From Chlamydomonas sphaeroides (Eukaryota; Chlorophyta; Chlorophyceae; Chlamydomonadales; Chlamydomonadaceae), in assembly GCA_001662425.1 (NCBI GenBank), contig BDDC01000026.1, forward strand, positions 1 through 64,000: 64,000 bases of DNA. Direction: 5' to 3'. The translations under genes and the position numbers were made by a program. How positions within the stretch are numbered: position 1 is the stretch's first letter; the number at the start of each line of letters is the position of its first letter. Under the pieces are notes generated by a model. The model was not told the DNA's origin, did no database searches, and worked only from the letters and a program-made list of their open reading frames with translations. Below are positions 33,183 to 46,300 of this stretch, one piece after another.

Positions 33183-36100
33183 ATGGATGCTGAAGAAGGT
33201 GCTGTGGACGGTCTAGATACTATGGACGAGGAGCACGACCCGGAGGCAGAGGAGCAATGGGCAGCTCAGGACTACAGCTGGCACCGTCAGAGGTTGCTTG
33301 CAGTCCGCCTAGGTGGGAGAGGTGCAGGTGTGGGAGAGGTCCGGTGCGGCAGGTTCAGCACTGAGGCGATTGCCCACCTCCTCGCGCAGGCGAGAACGGC
33401 GCCGACGCGTCATTGGAGACTTCGCAGTCTGGCGAGACATGTATGGTGAGATAACATTCCAACATCCACACGCCACGGCGTTTTCTTCTGCATCTGTGCG
33501 CGCGTACGTGCGTGCCGCGGGCAAATAGCCGGAGCTGCCTCCTCATTTCCCTTCGGCTGCTGTCACAGGCGCAATGGAGCGGGTTAAAAGTCTGGCGCGT
33601 GTTGTCGTGCGCATTTCCAACTTGTTTGCGTGGCTCACGCAAGCAACGCTGGTGCCCCGCATGTCACTTGTGCTCGAATTGCAACCTACCGCAAGGCAAC
33701 GTCGAGTTCAGTGCCTCGTCCGTGCTCTCTTGAACCGTGTGACTCCTTGCCCGTGCGCTCCCCCGCAAAGGTTTCGCCTGACACAACGTGTGCGTTTGCT
33801 TGATCCACGTCCTACGCCCCACGCGGCAGGTCAAGGAATGCCCCGTGGACCTGGCGCAATGCAAAGCATACTATCGGCGCTTCCGCATCTGCGAGAGGCA
33901 CCTGAAGACCCTCTCGCTCTGCATCGAGGGCAAACCGAGCCGCTTTTGTCAACAGGTAGGGTAGGCCCGCCGGCTACACGTGAGTGCAAGGCAGCAGCTA
34001 GGACGTGGCCCGCAGGAGGGACGCGGGAACATGCGGGCATGTGCAGGGGCGGACCGTGAGCCGCAGGAGGCGCCCAAGGCGATGTGGGTCGGGGGGCGCG
34101 TCTGTACAGCGTTGGGGGAGGCAGGCCGTCGCGGCTGGCCGCCCTGAGGGTCGTGCCGTGGGAGCATCGAACCAGGACGTCAACTCCGAGCCAGAAGCTC
34201 GGACCCAACGCTGTGGGGGGTTGTGGGGGGCTATGGTGCTGGCATGCCTGCTGTGCAGCACCTGCCGCTGACGCCTGCGGTCCCGCCTCGGCCCTGCAGT
34301 GCGGGCGCTTCCACGTGCTGCGAGAATTCGACGGCAATAAGAGGTGGGCGAGGCCCCTGACAACCGTGCCGCAGCTGAAGTCGGGCGCTGGGGGCCTGGC
34401 CAGCGACGGCATGCGGCCGCCTCGCTGCCGCGCGCGCCGCTCAGCCCCCGCGCCCGGTGTGTGACGCGCTCCCTTGTCGCGCGCAGGAGCTGCCGCCGGG
34501 CGCTGCTCACGCGCTTCTACAAGCGCCGCAACCTGCCCGTGCCCGCCAATGCGCTGCCGCCCCCACCGTGAGTGCTGCCGTGCCGTGCCAGCCGTCGCTC
34601 CGCTCACAACCCATTCCCGGGACGAACCTCGCCGCCAACCGTTGCGTTGCCCTGGGGCCAGGGCCCGCCACGGGGCCGGCGCTCGTCGCGATACGACCGC
34701 TGGGTGCCGGCCGGAGAGGCGGGCGGCGGGGGCGGGGGCCGTTGCGTGCGCCTGCCGGCATGGGCTGGCGGCGGAAAGCAGAGAGTACCGGTATGCAGTG
34801 CCAGGAGGCCGTATCGGGCTGGTGTCAAATATCCTCCCCCGCCTCTTCCCTCGGCGGCTCATGGCTGCGGCGCAGGACGGACTCGGCGCCCCGTCCCGCC
34901 GGCAAGGATGCGGTGAGCTGCCCGCGGCGCGCTGGCGAGCACAAGACCGTTTCCCGGGGGCTGCGGGCACGCCCGCCCCGCGCCAGTCGTTGCCACACAT
35001 TGCTCCGCTCACGGTCCCTGCGCCTCCTCCGTGCCGCGGTCCGGCCCGCAGGAGAAGCCGAAGCCCAAGAGCCGCGCGCAGGCGTCTGCTGACCCGCAGC
35101 AGCCGCAGCGCCGCAAGCGCGGCCGCCCCCGCGCGCCGCCCATGGACGTCCGCGACCTGGCCCCCGACGACCCCCGGGCCGCGGACCTGGTCGCCGGCTC
35201 GCTGGGCGGCATGCTGCAGGCCCGCGGCCCCGGCGGCCAGGACGAGGCGGACCTGGCGGCGGCGATGGCGGCCCAGGGCGGCGCCGGCAGCCTGGGTCCC
35301 ACCGCCCTGCAGGTCAAGGCGGAGCTCCTGGCGCAGGTGGGGCAGGGCGCGGCCTCCGGGGTGGCACGCCTGCTTGCCGTGCGCGCGGCGCTCACGCCGC
35401 CGGCGCCTGGTCCGAGGCGTCCGCTGCGCCGTGCTGCTCGCTGACGTGGCCCCTGTGTCCTCCCTGGCCCCGGCGCCACAGGTCGACGCTCGGCTGGGCA
35501 TCATGCCGGGCGCCGCAGCCGGGCTGCGCGGCGCGCGGTCGGGATCGGATCCGTCCCGCAGCACCGCCAGCGGCGGCAGCAGCGGCAGCCCCGGCGCCGG
35601 CGGCCACGACAACGGCAACGGCAACAGAAGCAACCGCGCGCCGTACCATCGCCAGCGGAGCCTGCTGGATGGGCAGACGCTTGACTTGGCGGGAGCGCTC
35701 GGCAGCGGTATCGGCAGTGGCGGTAACGGGGCCAGCGCGGGCGCGCTAGGCGGGGGCGGCGGCGGCGTGGGCGGGCTCATGCCCACCTACGGTTCCAGCA
35801 GCAACACGGGTGGCGGGCTGGGTCTGCCCGCGCGGGTGCTGGCGTCGCCAAGGGAGGCTGCGCTGCAGCAGCTGCTGCTGCAGCAGGTGCAGCGGGAGCG
35901 GCTGGCGGCGGCCGGCGGCGGCGCGGCGGCGGCGGCCGCCGCCGAGAGCCTGAACAGGCTCCAGCGGCACGTGCTGCAGCTCCGGCAGTCCAGTGACGCC
36001 GCCGCCGCCCTGGGTCTCGCTGAAGCTGACATGGACGCGGCCGCCGCCGGCTACGAGGACTGGGGCCGCGGCGGCTGGGCGCAAGGCGCCGGCGGCGCCG

Positions 36101-39100
36101 GGCGCCCTTCGGACAGCAACGGCGGCCCCGGCGGCAGCACGGGTGCGGCGCAGAACGGCGGCGGCGGCCTGGGCCTGTTGCTCCACAGCGGCGGCAGCGG
36201 CTCGTTCGGCGGCGGCGCGCTGGTGCAGCCGCCGACCGACCCCCTGGAGCTGGAGCTGCTGTCCATTGCCAGCGAGGTAGGAGGGCTGCATTGGGCGCTG
36301 CAGGCTGCTGGGCCGCGTCGTCGACAGGGGGCTGAAAGGCCGGCCACCCCAGACCCATGCGCCCGCGAGAGCTGGCCTGCTGATGTGCTGCGGCGCTGCC
36401 GGCGCCCTGCACTGTGCGCTTTGCCCAACCCGCCGCGCAGTCGCTGTTGGCCGACCAAGACCTCCGCCATGGCGGCATGGCGTCCGGCGGCGGCCAGGTG
36501 CTGGGGCTGCCGCACATGCAGATGCAGATGTCGCGCTCGGCTGCCAGCCAGCAGCAACAGCAGCAGCAGCAGCTGCAGGTGCTGGCGCTGGGCCTTGGCG
36601 GCGTGAACCGGGCCGAAAGCGACAGCGGCATGCTCGGCGGCGCCGGCGGCTCCGCCGGCAACGGCCACGTAGCGTCGCTGGCGGCGTCGCTGCGCGGCGG
36701 CGGCGGCGGCGGCGGCGCGTCGGGCCTGGGCGCGTCGACGAGCCGCTTCAGCGGGCTGCGGCCCGGTGGCATGCTGATGCTCGGTGGCAACAGCGACCAG
36801 AGCGCCGGCAGCGGCGAGAACCTGGCCATGTACGTTGACGGCGCCGTTGACTACACGCGCTTCGGCCAACGGCCTACGGCCTACAACAACGGCAACAACG
36901 ACGGAGGCCTGCAGCGGCGCCCGCTTGCGGCGCCGCCGCTTGGCCAGTCGCTGGGCTCGCAGGTGCTGCCGCAAGACCTGCTGCGCCTCGTCAGCGGCGC
37001 CGGCGCCGGCGGCGCCGCCAACCTGCTCTCCAGTCACCGCGGCGGTGGCGGCGGCGGCGGCAGCGTGGAGGACGAGCTGGCGTCGCTGCTGCCCGGGGGC
37101 GGCTCATCGCTGCGCCAGGCGCCCGTGGTCGGCCGGATGGCCCCGCCGCTGAACCTGGGGTCCTCGGGCCTGGGCCTGGGCGGCAGTCAGCAGCGCGCGC
37201 TGCCGAGCATGCAAGCGCTGGGCTCGGTCCAGGCGGGACAGGGCGGCAACATGGGGTCGGGCCAGCGCCTGGGCCCGGCAGCTGAGCTGGCGGAGCTGCA
37301 GCGGCAGCTGAGCGGCCAAGCGGCCCAGGCCGAGGCGCACGGCTCGGGCCTGGGCGGCTCGGGGCTGGGCGGCTCGGGGCTGAGCTTCCAGGACGCGGCC
37401 GCGCGCAGCCTGCTGGGTAAGTGCTGTGCGCAGCTCCCTGCCGCCACAACTGCGCTGCCACAACTGCGCCGGCGCCGCCCTGCGGCTGGCCGTGCCGCAC
37501 CGCACCCCACGACCCTGCCACTCACGGCTGCCCCGCATGCCGTCCGCAGCCTCGGGAGGGCCGCGCGCCTCGTATGCCTCGCCCGCCTCTCTGCTGGAGC
37601 GCGTGAGCATCAAGATCCACAACTGCACGCCCGACCAGCTGCCGCCCGACCTGGCCGAGCAGCTGGCGGACTGGCTGGTGGCCGCCGACGCGAGCGTGCT
37701 GCAGGTGCGGCCAGCGCTCGTGTGCTGGTGGGGTCAGTAAAGACTATTAAAAGTTGAATCGCCAAAGATGTGATGGAATGAAGCATGGACACGAGGGCTG
37801 GGTGCGGCGAGTGCAACCCGTGGGCGTGGCGCTGGCGCTGGCCGAGTGACGCGCGGCGGGACCCTGTCGCAGCCGTCACCAACGCCGCTGCCTGGCCCTA
37901 ACGCTCGCGCCAACATGCCTGTCCCTGGGCGCCGCCTGCTCGTGCAGGGTTTCATTCGTCCCGGTTGCACGCACCTGGTGCTGGACGTCCTGGCACCCGA
38001 TCTGGCCAGGCTGGCGGCCGCCGTGCTGGGGACCGTGGCGGCGGGCGAGCCGGGCGCCGGCGACGGCTCCCGTGCTCCGCGTGCCGCGGCCGAGGAGATC
38101 GTGCGGCGGCTGCTGGGCGCCGCCTCGCGCTCCGGCTCCGGCGCGTCGCTGCTGGCATCGCTGCAGCAGGACCTGGCGGTCCAGGTTGGGGACATGGTGG
38201 GTGCCGGACCGCGTGCGGCCTCGCGCGGCAGCGGCTTGCGAATGCATCGCCACCGAAACGGCTGGCCCACACCTTGGGCGCACAGCTGTGCCCTGTCGCG
38301 GCCTGGGGCGGCAGCGGCGGCGAGCCGCTGGGCGCTGCCGACGGCCCTGCGAGCGGGCCGTTTTGTGTGCGTGTGCGGAGCTGACCCTGCGGCCCCCCGT
38401 GCCGCTCCCTTGACCCTGCCTGCAGCTGCTCACCATCAGCCGTGGCGGCCAGCGGATGGAAGTGCAGTGCCTGCATTTGCACCCTCAACACCAGCGGCAG
38501 CAGAGCACGCAGCGGCGCGCGGCCTCCGGGGCGACGAGCGGCTCGCAGCACAGCGCGGCGGCGGATGGCGGCCACGGCCCCGAGTTGCAGGGCGTGGCGC
38601 CGGTGGCTGTGGTGGCAGGTGTGCGGTGGTGGCTGGGGCCGTCGGCGGCGCCCGCTTGGGACGCAACGCCAGCCCCGGACTGTCGGGCGGGGTTTGGGCG
38701 CTGGGCCTTTGCGCGCGCGTGACCGAGCGGCGCGTGACGTGCGGTGCCGATCGTGCATGTGCAGGATCCGACTTCGTCCTGGAGCTGGCGGGCCGAGGAT
38801 TGTACGGAAGCGACCTGTCGTACCACGTGCGCTTCCGCGGCGGCCACCTGGAGGCGATGCAGGAGGTGGATTCCGATTGCCCGGATCCGGATCCGGATCC
38901 GGACTGCGCGGATCTATTCAACGACGAGCCTGCAGCAGCAGCCGCCCCCGCAGCGGGCCCGGCCGCAGCGGGTGGAGAGGCAGCGCCGGCGCCCCTGCAA
39001 ATAAGCCGCGGCAACGCCGAGCTCCTGTGGCTGTTGGAGTCGGAGCTGTATGACAGCCAGCTGAGCGAGGCGGAGCGCGCGCGGCTTGCGCGCGCGCCGC

Positions 39101-42100
39101 CGCCGATCGACCCTGCGTTGCTGGGGCTGTCAGCGCCCGTGATTCGGCCGCCGCCACCGCCGCCGCCGCCGCCGCCGAGCGACGGGCCCATCGCGCGATG
39201 CCTAACGTTGGCCGCCGGAAGCGCCGCAGCACAGAGCCAGCCGCCCTCGCAGCACACTCTGACGGCTCGCCTGGTTGCAGCAGGGACCGCAGACGGCGCG
39301 GCAGCGGCAGCACCGAGGGGCGATAGGGCTGTGTGCGCCGCTGGCTCGGACGAGACGGCCGAGTGGGGCAGTGGCGAGGGAGTGCCCGACGGCGCCATGA
39401 CGTCCGCGGTGGCGGAGCTGGCGGCCGCGCTGGCGGAGGCGCGCAGCGCCGGCCATCCCGCCCTGCACGACATCCGTATGGGGCCCGCCGCCGCCGCCGT
39501 GACGCCGCGCGCCGCTGCCTGGGTCACCGCCCAGGACGTCGCGGCCCTGGCGGCTCTCGTGCCCGCCGCCGACATGCCTGGCGCCAACACCGCTCCCAAT
39601 TGCGCCACAGCGGGTTTGATGGACGCGGCCGTGAGCGCCGGGCGGCGGCGCAGCATGGGCGTGCTGGCTCAAGAGGAGCTTGGCCTGCGCGAGGGCGGCC
39701 TGCCGGCGCCTCGGCCGGCGCAGGGGCTGCGGGGGGCGCTGCTCGACAGCGGCGCCAGTGGCCATGGCGGTGGCGGCGCTCACCAGCCCATGACGCGTGC
39801 GCTGTCGCAGGTGCGTGCGTGGGCGGGTGGGGTAGACACCGGCCGTGGGGGCATGCTTGGACGGCGGCTGCGTGATCCATGGGGGGCCAGACACGCTCGC
39901 ATGCGCTGGTCGTGCGCTGCCGTGCGCCGTGCTTGGCTCCACGGCGAGCACGCCCCCTCGCCGCCTCCCCCGCAGAGCGACCTGACCAACGTGGACTCGG
40001 ACTCGATCGTCGGCGGCAGCACCAGCGGCGGCGTCGCCGCCGACGCAGACATCGTAACCTTGTTTGTGGAGCCGCCGCCGCGGGCGGGCCTGGCGGTGGT
40101 GGAGGCGGAGGCGGAGGCGGTGCCGCTGGGCGGCGGCGGCAGCGGCGGCGGCGGTCTGCTCTCGCGCTGGTGGCCGGTGGCGGTGCTGCCGCCGCCGTCG
40201 GAGTGGCCCGCCGCTGAGGCGGCAGCGGCTGAGCTGAACGGGCTGCTGGAGGAGGCCGCCGGAGAGGCGTGGTGAGCTGTTGGGGTGGTGCGGCCTTGCA
40301 GCATGCGGTGCGCCGCGTGGGTGGCCGTACAGGGACATGCGCGGAGGGGCATATAGCTGCTCTCGCAGACGAGTCCGCGAGCGGCGTGTGGCGGCATGTG
40401 GCTGCTCTAGAGCCGGTCCCCCCATGCCTGCCCTCATGGGTGCACAGGCTGCGGCACCTGATTGTGGATCTGGGTCTGGTGCTGGAGGCCATGGACCCGG
40501 ATCCAAGCGAGGTCATGGCGGAGGCCGTCGCTCTCGAGGAGCAGGCGAACGGCGGACAGCCGCTCCCCGGTGCTGCGAAGCCACTCTGCACCTCGAGCGC
40601 TGGCGCCGGGGAGGTCCGCGCTGGCGGCGACGCGGACGCAGATGACGGCGACGGCGACAGCGACGGCTTGCTGCACGGTGGGTTGCCTCCGCCACCCGCT
40701 CGCTTGCTGGCTTCCTGCTCGTCCGTCGCCCCGGCTCATGGGGCCAGCCCGGCGAGGGTGGTGGGGCTGTGCGCAGCGCCATCAGACCCCGGCTGCGAGC
40801 TGGGACGCAGGCGACCAACCGACCGCGCCCCGCCCTGCTGCCCTCCCTGCGCGCCAACAGACGCGCTGTCGGTCGCATCCTCGGGCGAGGGCCACACCTG
40901 GGGATCGCACACCACGCAGCCTCACAGCGCCGACGGAGAGGCGGCCGCCGCCGCCCACCGGACGTCTGGCAGCCTGCCGCCGCCCGCCACCGACCTCAAC
41001 GACAGCCCCGGCCCCTCCATAAGCACCAGCGGGTTCCCTGCCGCGCGCGCTCTGGCAGGCGCCGCAGAGCTGCCCTCGCCCGCGCCCGCGCTGCCGGCCA
41101 AGGAGCAGGCGCCGGCCGCCCGCGCCAGCCGGCCAACGCCGCATGCGGCCTGCAGCACGTCCGCGCTTGGCGCGAACCCCAGCGGCGCCGGGGTCATTCA
41201 CGTTTTCGACTCGACCGGACCGGAGCTGTCGCTGTCGGACCCCGGGCGCCAGTCCCGGCGCATGCTGGCGGAGATAGCGCCGCCCAAGCCGCGGCAGGGC
41301 AGGGCCGCGCAGCCCGGCTGCGTGCCGGCGGCGCCGCAGGCGGAGGAGTGGCACGAGTCCGAGCAGCTGCTGATGGAGGCGGAGGCGCTGCAGTGCGGCA
41401 GCGGTGTGGATCGCGTGCTGGTGCAGCACCTGGCCCTGACTGCCAGCTACGCCACGCCGCCACCCGTCGCCGAGGAGCCCGTGGTGCCGCCGGCGACCAT
41501 CCGGCCGCTGGGCGAGCTGACAGCCAGCGAGGCGCAGCAGTACCTGGGTCTGTTGTCGGCGAGGGCCTCCAGAGCGTCGGGCGGCGCCGAGCGAACGTAT
41601 GCGGGCGTGACCGCACAAGTGGCGGAGGCGGCAGCCCCGGCTGCCGGGCCTTCGGGCTTGGCGGCGGCGCAGCGGCGCCGTCAGCAGGCGGAGCTGGGCC
41701 AGCGGGCTACCGCTCTGCTGGTGTTCTTTTGCAACAGGTGCGCGAGCAGCTGGGGGCGGTGGGTTTTTGTGTTCATGATCATCACCACATGTGTGTGTGG
41801 CCTGGGATGGAGCCGACACGGCGGGGAGGGCAGGAAGGGCGTGCAGATGCGCGCCTGTGCCGAGCCGTCGTGTCCCCTGCCTGCCGCCCGCTCGACCACA
41901 GGGGCTTCGCCGCCTGCTCTGGCCTCCTCCTGCGGTACCTCCTGCGCTCCGCCGGCGCCGAGCCAGCGGCCGCCGACGAAGTGTCGGCGGCAGCCGCTGG
42001 CGAGGCGCGCAGGGCGTCGAAAGTGCTGGCCGCCGAGCCCCCGGCCCGCGCTGCAGCCGCCTTCACGGCCGTATGCGACGACGTGTTGGGGGCCACGGGC

Positions 42101-43311
42101 CTGGGGCTGCTGATGCACTGCGTCCGCTCCGGCAGCGCCGAGGCGGTGGCGGGGCTGCTGCAGTCCAGCCTCGTGGCTGGGGCACCGCTGGACACAGCCG
42201 AGGCCGGTGCGTGGTCACACAGGGGCAGGCCGGACGGGTGTGGGCGCCTGGGGACCGAGCTCGCCGTCTCTGATTGCAGCAAAACACCCCCGGCCCTTGC
42301 CTGCGGTGCATGTGCCAGCGCTGCGTGGACCGGGTCGTCCGGCGCGGGTGGCTTGGGTGCCGGAGGGTCTGAGGGTCCTGCGGTTGAACCCCTCACCTTA
42401 GGCAACACACACGCACGCACGAGTGCGCGCAAACCTCAGCCCATGCGGACGGTCATACCCGTGCCGCCGCCCGCCCGCCCCAGGTCCCGACGGCGTGACA
42501 CTGGCAGCCCTGGCTGCTGCGCTGCCCGACGGCGGTCGGGCTGTGGTGGCGGCGCTCGGCGCACACGGTGCAGAGCTGGCCGCACGAGCCGACGCTGCCG
42601 CGAGGAGCGGCCCGGCTAGCAGCGGCGCTTTCGGCGAGCCGGCAGAAGACGGGATCGACGGCCCTCGGCGTTGCAGCGCCGAGTTCGTGGTAGCGCTGAG
42701 GTGAGTCGCTTGCTCGGCACCCCGCTCTGCCTGGCCGTGAACCATCCACGCAAAACATCTTCCATACCCCGGATCGACCTCCGCATCGGCCGATGGCATG
42801 CGCCCATCCCCGGCACCGTCTGCCTGGCGTGCCCTGCCTCGCCGCCCCCCACAGGGAGGAGCTGCAGCGCATCGCTGCGGTCCAGGTCCAAGTTATCGCC
42901 GTCAAGGCCGCCGCCAGCGCCACCGACGACGTTGCCCTCGACCCCGCGACGTCGCGCAGCGGCTCGGCCGCCTCTGGCATCGGCGGCGCCAGCGCTTCGC
43001 TCGCACTTCTCGCGAGCGGCAGGGAGAGCGGCGCGTCGACGTGGGGAGGCAGCTCCGTCGCCGCGCACTCGCCGAGGGCTGCCTCCTGGCTGAGCCATGA
43101 GGCGGTGCTCTCTCCCGCGCCGGCGCTCGGCGATGTCGGCAGGCCCGGCCGTGCTACGGCGGCCGCCTGCGTGGCTGCGGCTGCGGTGGGTCTCGTGGCC
43201 GCGGCCTGGGTGCAGAGCCCTGCGGGGGCCGGCTGGCTGGCGGCGGTGGTGGTGCCCTTTCTGCTGGCTGCGGCGCTGGCGGTCGTGCTATGGTGGTCGG
43301 CGCGGGCGTGA
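33183..43311 (+). CDS. Giant SBP-box transcription factor with C-terminal membrane anchor
   Basis: SBP proteins bind GTAC-core DNA in green plants and algae. Nineteen exons: 33183-33312, 33390-33445, 33569-33700, 33830-33955, 34300-34343, 34487-34567, 34876-34912, 35052-35336, 35482-36276, 36441-37416, 37550-37704, 37948-38196, 38426-38618, 38765-39810, 39976-40271, 40448-41737, 41902-42206, 42484-42700, 42855-43311 (6870 nt, about 2289 aa). SBP domain: Cys110, Cys127 and His130 in RFRICERH, then RFCQQCGRFHVLREFDGNKR and SCRR (Cys146, Cys149, His153, Cys165). The expected first ligand falls at Cys100 in CPACHLCSNC, giving C-x9-C instead of the usual C-x4-C if exon 3 ends at 33700; that junction is the weakest. 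KRGRPR (225-230) is AT-hook-like. SIKIHNCTPDQLPPDLAEQL and GFIRPGCTHLVLDVL (about 905-960) match the SPL1/SPL12/CRR1-type region. The C-terminus has two hydrophobic stretches ending VLWWSARA, as in membrane-anchored SBP proteins. Gly, Gln and Pro runs fill the middle. Confidence 0.87.
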
Positions 43312-46300
43312 GCGGGCAGGTGCGTGCGGCGATGGGAGTTGCGGCTGGTGCGTTGTCGCGTTGGGTTCCGGGCGGTGTGCTTGTCGGTGAGCTGGTCGGG
43401 AACCTCCTGGCGCGCGTGCGGTGCGGGAGGGAATAAATGTTCTTCCGAGGGCCGGGACCGGGGACCGGCAAGCAGAGCTTAAGAGTATTCTGGATGTGGG
43501 TTGCGCATGCGGCAAGAATGTCATGGGGCCAGGGCTCATCGGGCTGGGCGTGTGGACATCCAGGCTTCCATAAATGAGGCCTAAATTGGCTGATCGCTTG
43601 ATGACGCTTGGCTGTGTGCGAGGCATCCCAACGGACGAAGCGCGTGTGGCTATTCGGGAAGAAAAGGCTGAAAGGGAGGTTCGGGTGGCGGCCGCCACAG
43701 CTGCAACTGCATGCTGGTTAAGTATGCGGGCGGCGAGATCGCACGCGTGCAGGGCTATGCTGGCGTCTCATGCCTCGTTTGCTGCGTCGATGTGCGGCCA
43801 TCCGTGCCTTCAGTCTTTCGGCATGGTGTGGTGGTCGGCCTGAACGAAGGGTGCTAATAAGCAGGGCGCAGCTTCTCCTCGCACGCCCCGTCGCTTCGCT
43901 GGCTGCCGCTTAGTGGCAGCGCTCGAGGGCGGGACTGTCGCAGCTGCGCGTTGCCCAAGCCGCTGTGCGCACCGAGGCTTAACGCGTTGGGGGTGCGTGC
44001 GGCGCGTGGCGGGTGTTGCGTGTTAGCTGTCGCCTGGGTGCCGGGGGCATGTGCCGCGTGGGCTCCGGCGCCCAGCGCCCCTAGCTGGCGTGCACTCATG
44101 TGGGCTGCGCCGCGCACTCCACGATGCGCCCCTACCGAGGCCGGCCCGCCAGTCGGCCGCTCGCTGCTCGCTGCTCGCTGCTCTCGCATGCGCAGCGCTC
44201 TCCAGCGCTGCTGCTTTCATTGCCGCTGACCCCTGCTTCGGCGCTGCTGCTGGCCGTGCTGCCGGCTGGCAAAATGGCGGCGGCGCGGTGTGCTGTTTGC
44301 CCGCGCCGTGCGTGTCGCCAGGTGCTGAGCCGCGTGGCTGGCGTATAGGCGCGCAGGGCCGCTACGGCAAGCTGGCATGCTGCGAGGGCGTACGCGGTGA
44401 CGTTGGCTAGGGTTCCGTTTAATCAGTCTGTGTGTGTGGGGGGGGGGTGAGGTGTGTGTGTGTGGTGTGTGTGTTCATAATAATCAACATATATCCGACA
44501 CGCGACGCGTGTGTGTGTGTAAGTGTGTGTGTGTGTGTGTGTAGCTCGGGCGGCGTGTCAGTGTTGCGGCCTGCAGGCCACGGCAGGCCTCTAGTATTCG
44601 TACGCGCACGTGAAGTCGGCATCACTTTGCTCGACGGGCGACGGCTGTGCATGCTATCGAGCTACTCAACTAGCGGCCGAACGACACCGCGAGCGGGGCG
44701 CTGCGCTGTGTTGTCGGACACAGCCTCTCGGGTGCCACTACAGGCCGCGCTAGACCTCCTGCCGGCAGCTGCTGACAGGCCTGGCTGCTGCTGTGTTGCG
44801 GGCGCACGTGTGCTGGCGAGCTGGTCGCTGGTTGCCGCGCCTGTCGGGTCGCGATGTGGGCCTCTGTGCTGCGATTCTGTCATGGCCTGGGAGACACGAA
44901 AGCAGACAATGAGCGAGCAGGTGCATGAAGCACGCGATGGGACGCGCACCAAGCAGAACGGCGCGATGTCTTTTTGTCGAGCTTGCCGGCGCCGGGGGCA
45001 CGTCGCCACTGTGCATGTGTGCGGGCTCTGTGTGCCTGTGCGCGCGTGCTTATCTGCAAGGAAAGTTATAGTAACACGCACGCGGCACGTATGTGGTGGT
45101 GGTGTGCGCGTGTGTATGCGTGTGTGTGTGCACAGAGGTTTCAACGTATGAATGCATATGGCCTATTGTTCACATTGGGCTGTACGTTTCGTGTGGCGCG
45201 GCTGCGCGCTCGCACCGCGCTCGTTGCAGCCTGCCGCTGCTGGTTGTGGGGCACGTCAAGAGATTGGGGCACCGGGGCCGTTGGGTCGCTGCCGCTATCG
45301 CAGGTCGTGTATTGTCGTGGCTCTAGTTGCGTGACGTCGCGTGTTGCGCAGGTGCATGGGGCCCGGTAGGTCGCGTTCTGGCTTTCCTGTGTGATGTTGA
45401 CGGCCCTTCTGCCTCCCCTGCGGCACACGCCGCAGCTGCTACTCGCGCCAGCCCTGGTTATTCGCCGGGGCCCTGACCAGCCGTACCCGTAGCCGGCAGT
45501 GGCCGCCGTTGCACAGGGCGAGGCTGCCCGAACGCCTCGGCTGTTCCCGCCGGGAGGAAGACTGCGCTGCGGTGCCCCCTGGCAACGAGTCTAACGAGGT
45601 CCGCTGCCGTCGCTGCGAGGCGCAGTAACGCACGAGCGCCTTGATTGTCGGCCGCGACGTACTGCGAGCGGCGTCACGCCTGCCAGGCTCGGCGGCCGGT
45701 CCTTGGCGCGATGCTGCTGGCTCTGGGCTGTTCAGGTGGAAGGGAAACAGAGCCACAGAAGCAACCAGCATCTATAACCGGAGTGTCCACAAGGGTTAGG
45801 GGTGAGGCGATTCAGGCTGCGGGACAAGAGGAGCTTGGTCGGCACGCCAACATGCCACTGGGTGCAACTCTGTGGCGACGCGCAGCCAGAAGCGGCTGGC
45901 CGGCTGCCTAGGCAGCTAGGCTCCTTGGGACCTCCGGCCCGCCGCCCCGGACGAAACCCACACGTAGTCGCTTTGTTCCATGTGTATGTCTGCAAGCCCA
46001 CGCGCACCCAGCCCCTTTTCACGGGCACTGCAAGCAGTCTGTCCGTCGTCGCTGTTGTCTGCAGGCGACACACAGTAACAGGTCGCACAGGTCAAGAGGC
46101 AGCACCGCGGTGTCGGCAGTCCACATCCTCGATTGCTTTACATGCCTCCGTACCAGTTGCCTCCGTGGCTGGACAGCTAGTGCTACTTACACGCCCGCAC
46201 CGCACCACCATGCACCCACGACGCCGCCGCACGTACCGTACTTTACCCAGCCCCACGCCTCCCCCAACACACACGCGCACACGCACGCACGGCGACGCTC

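Noticed and set aside
34474..36606. 710-codon plus-strand frame
   Set aside because: It is the wrong frame of SBP exons 6-9; the true frame carries the SBP and AT-hook-like motifs and joins in phase.
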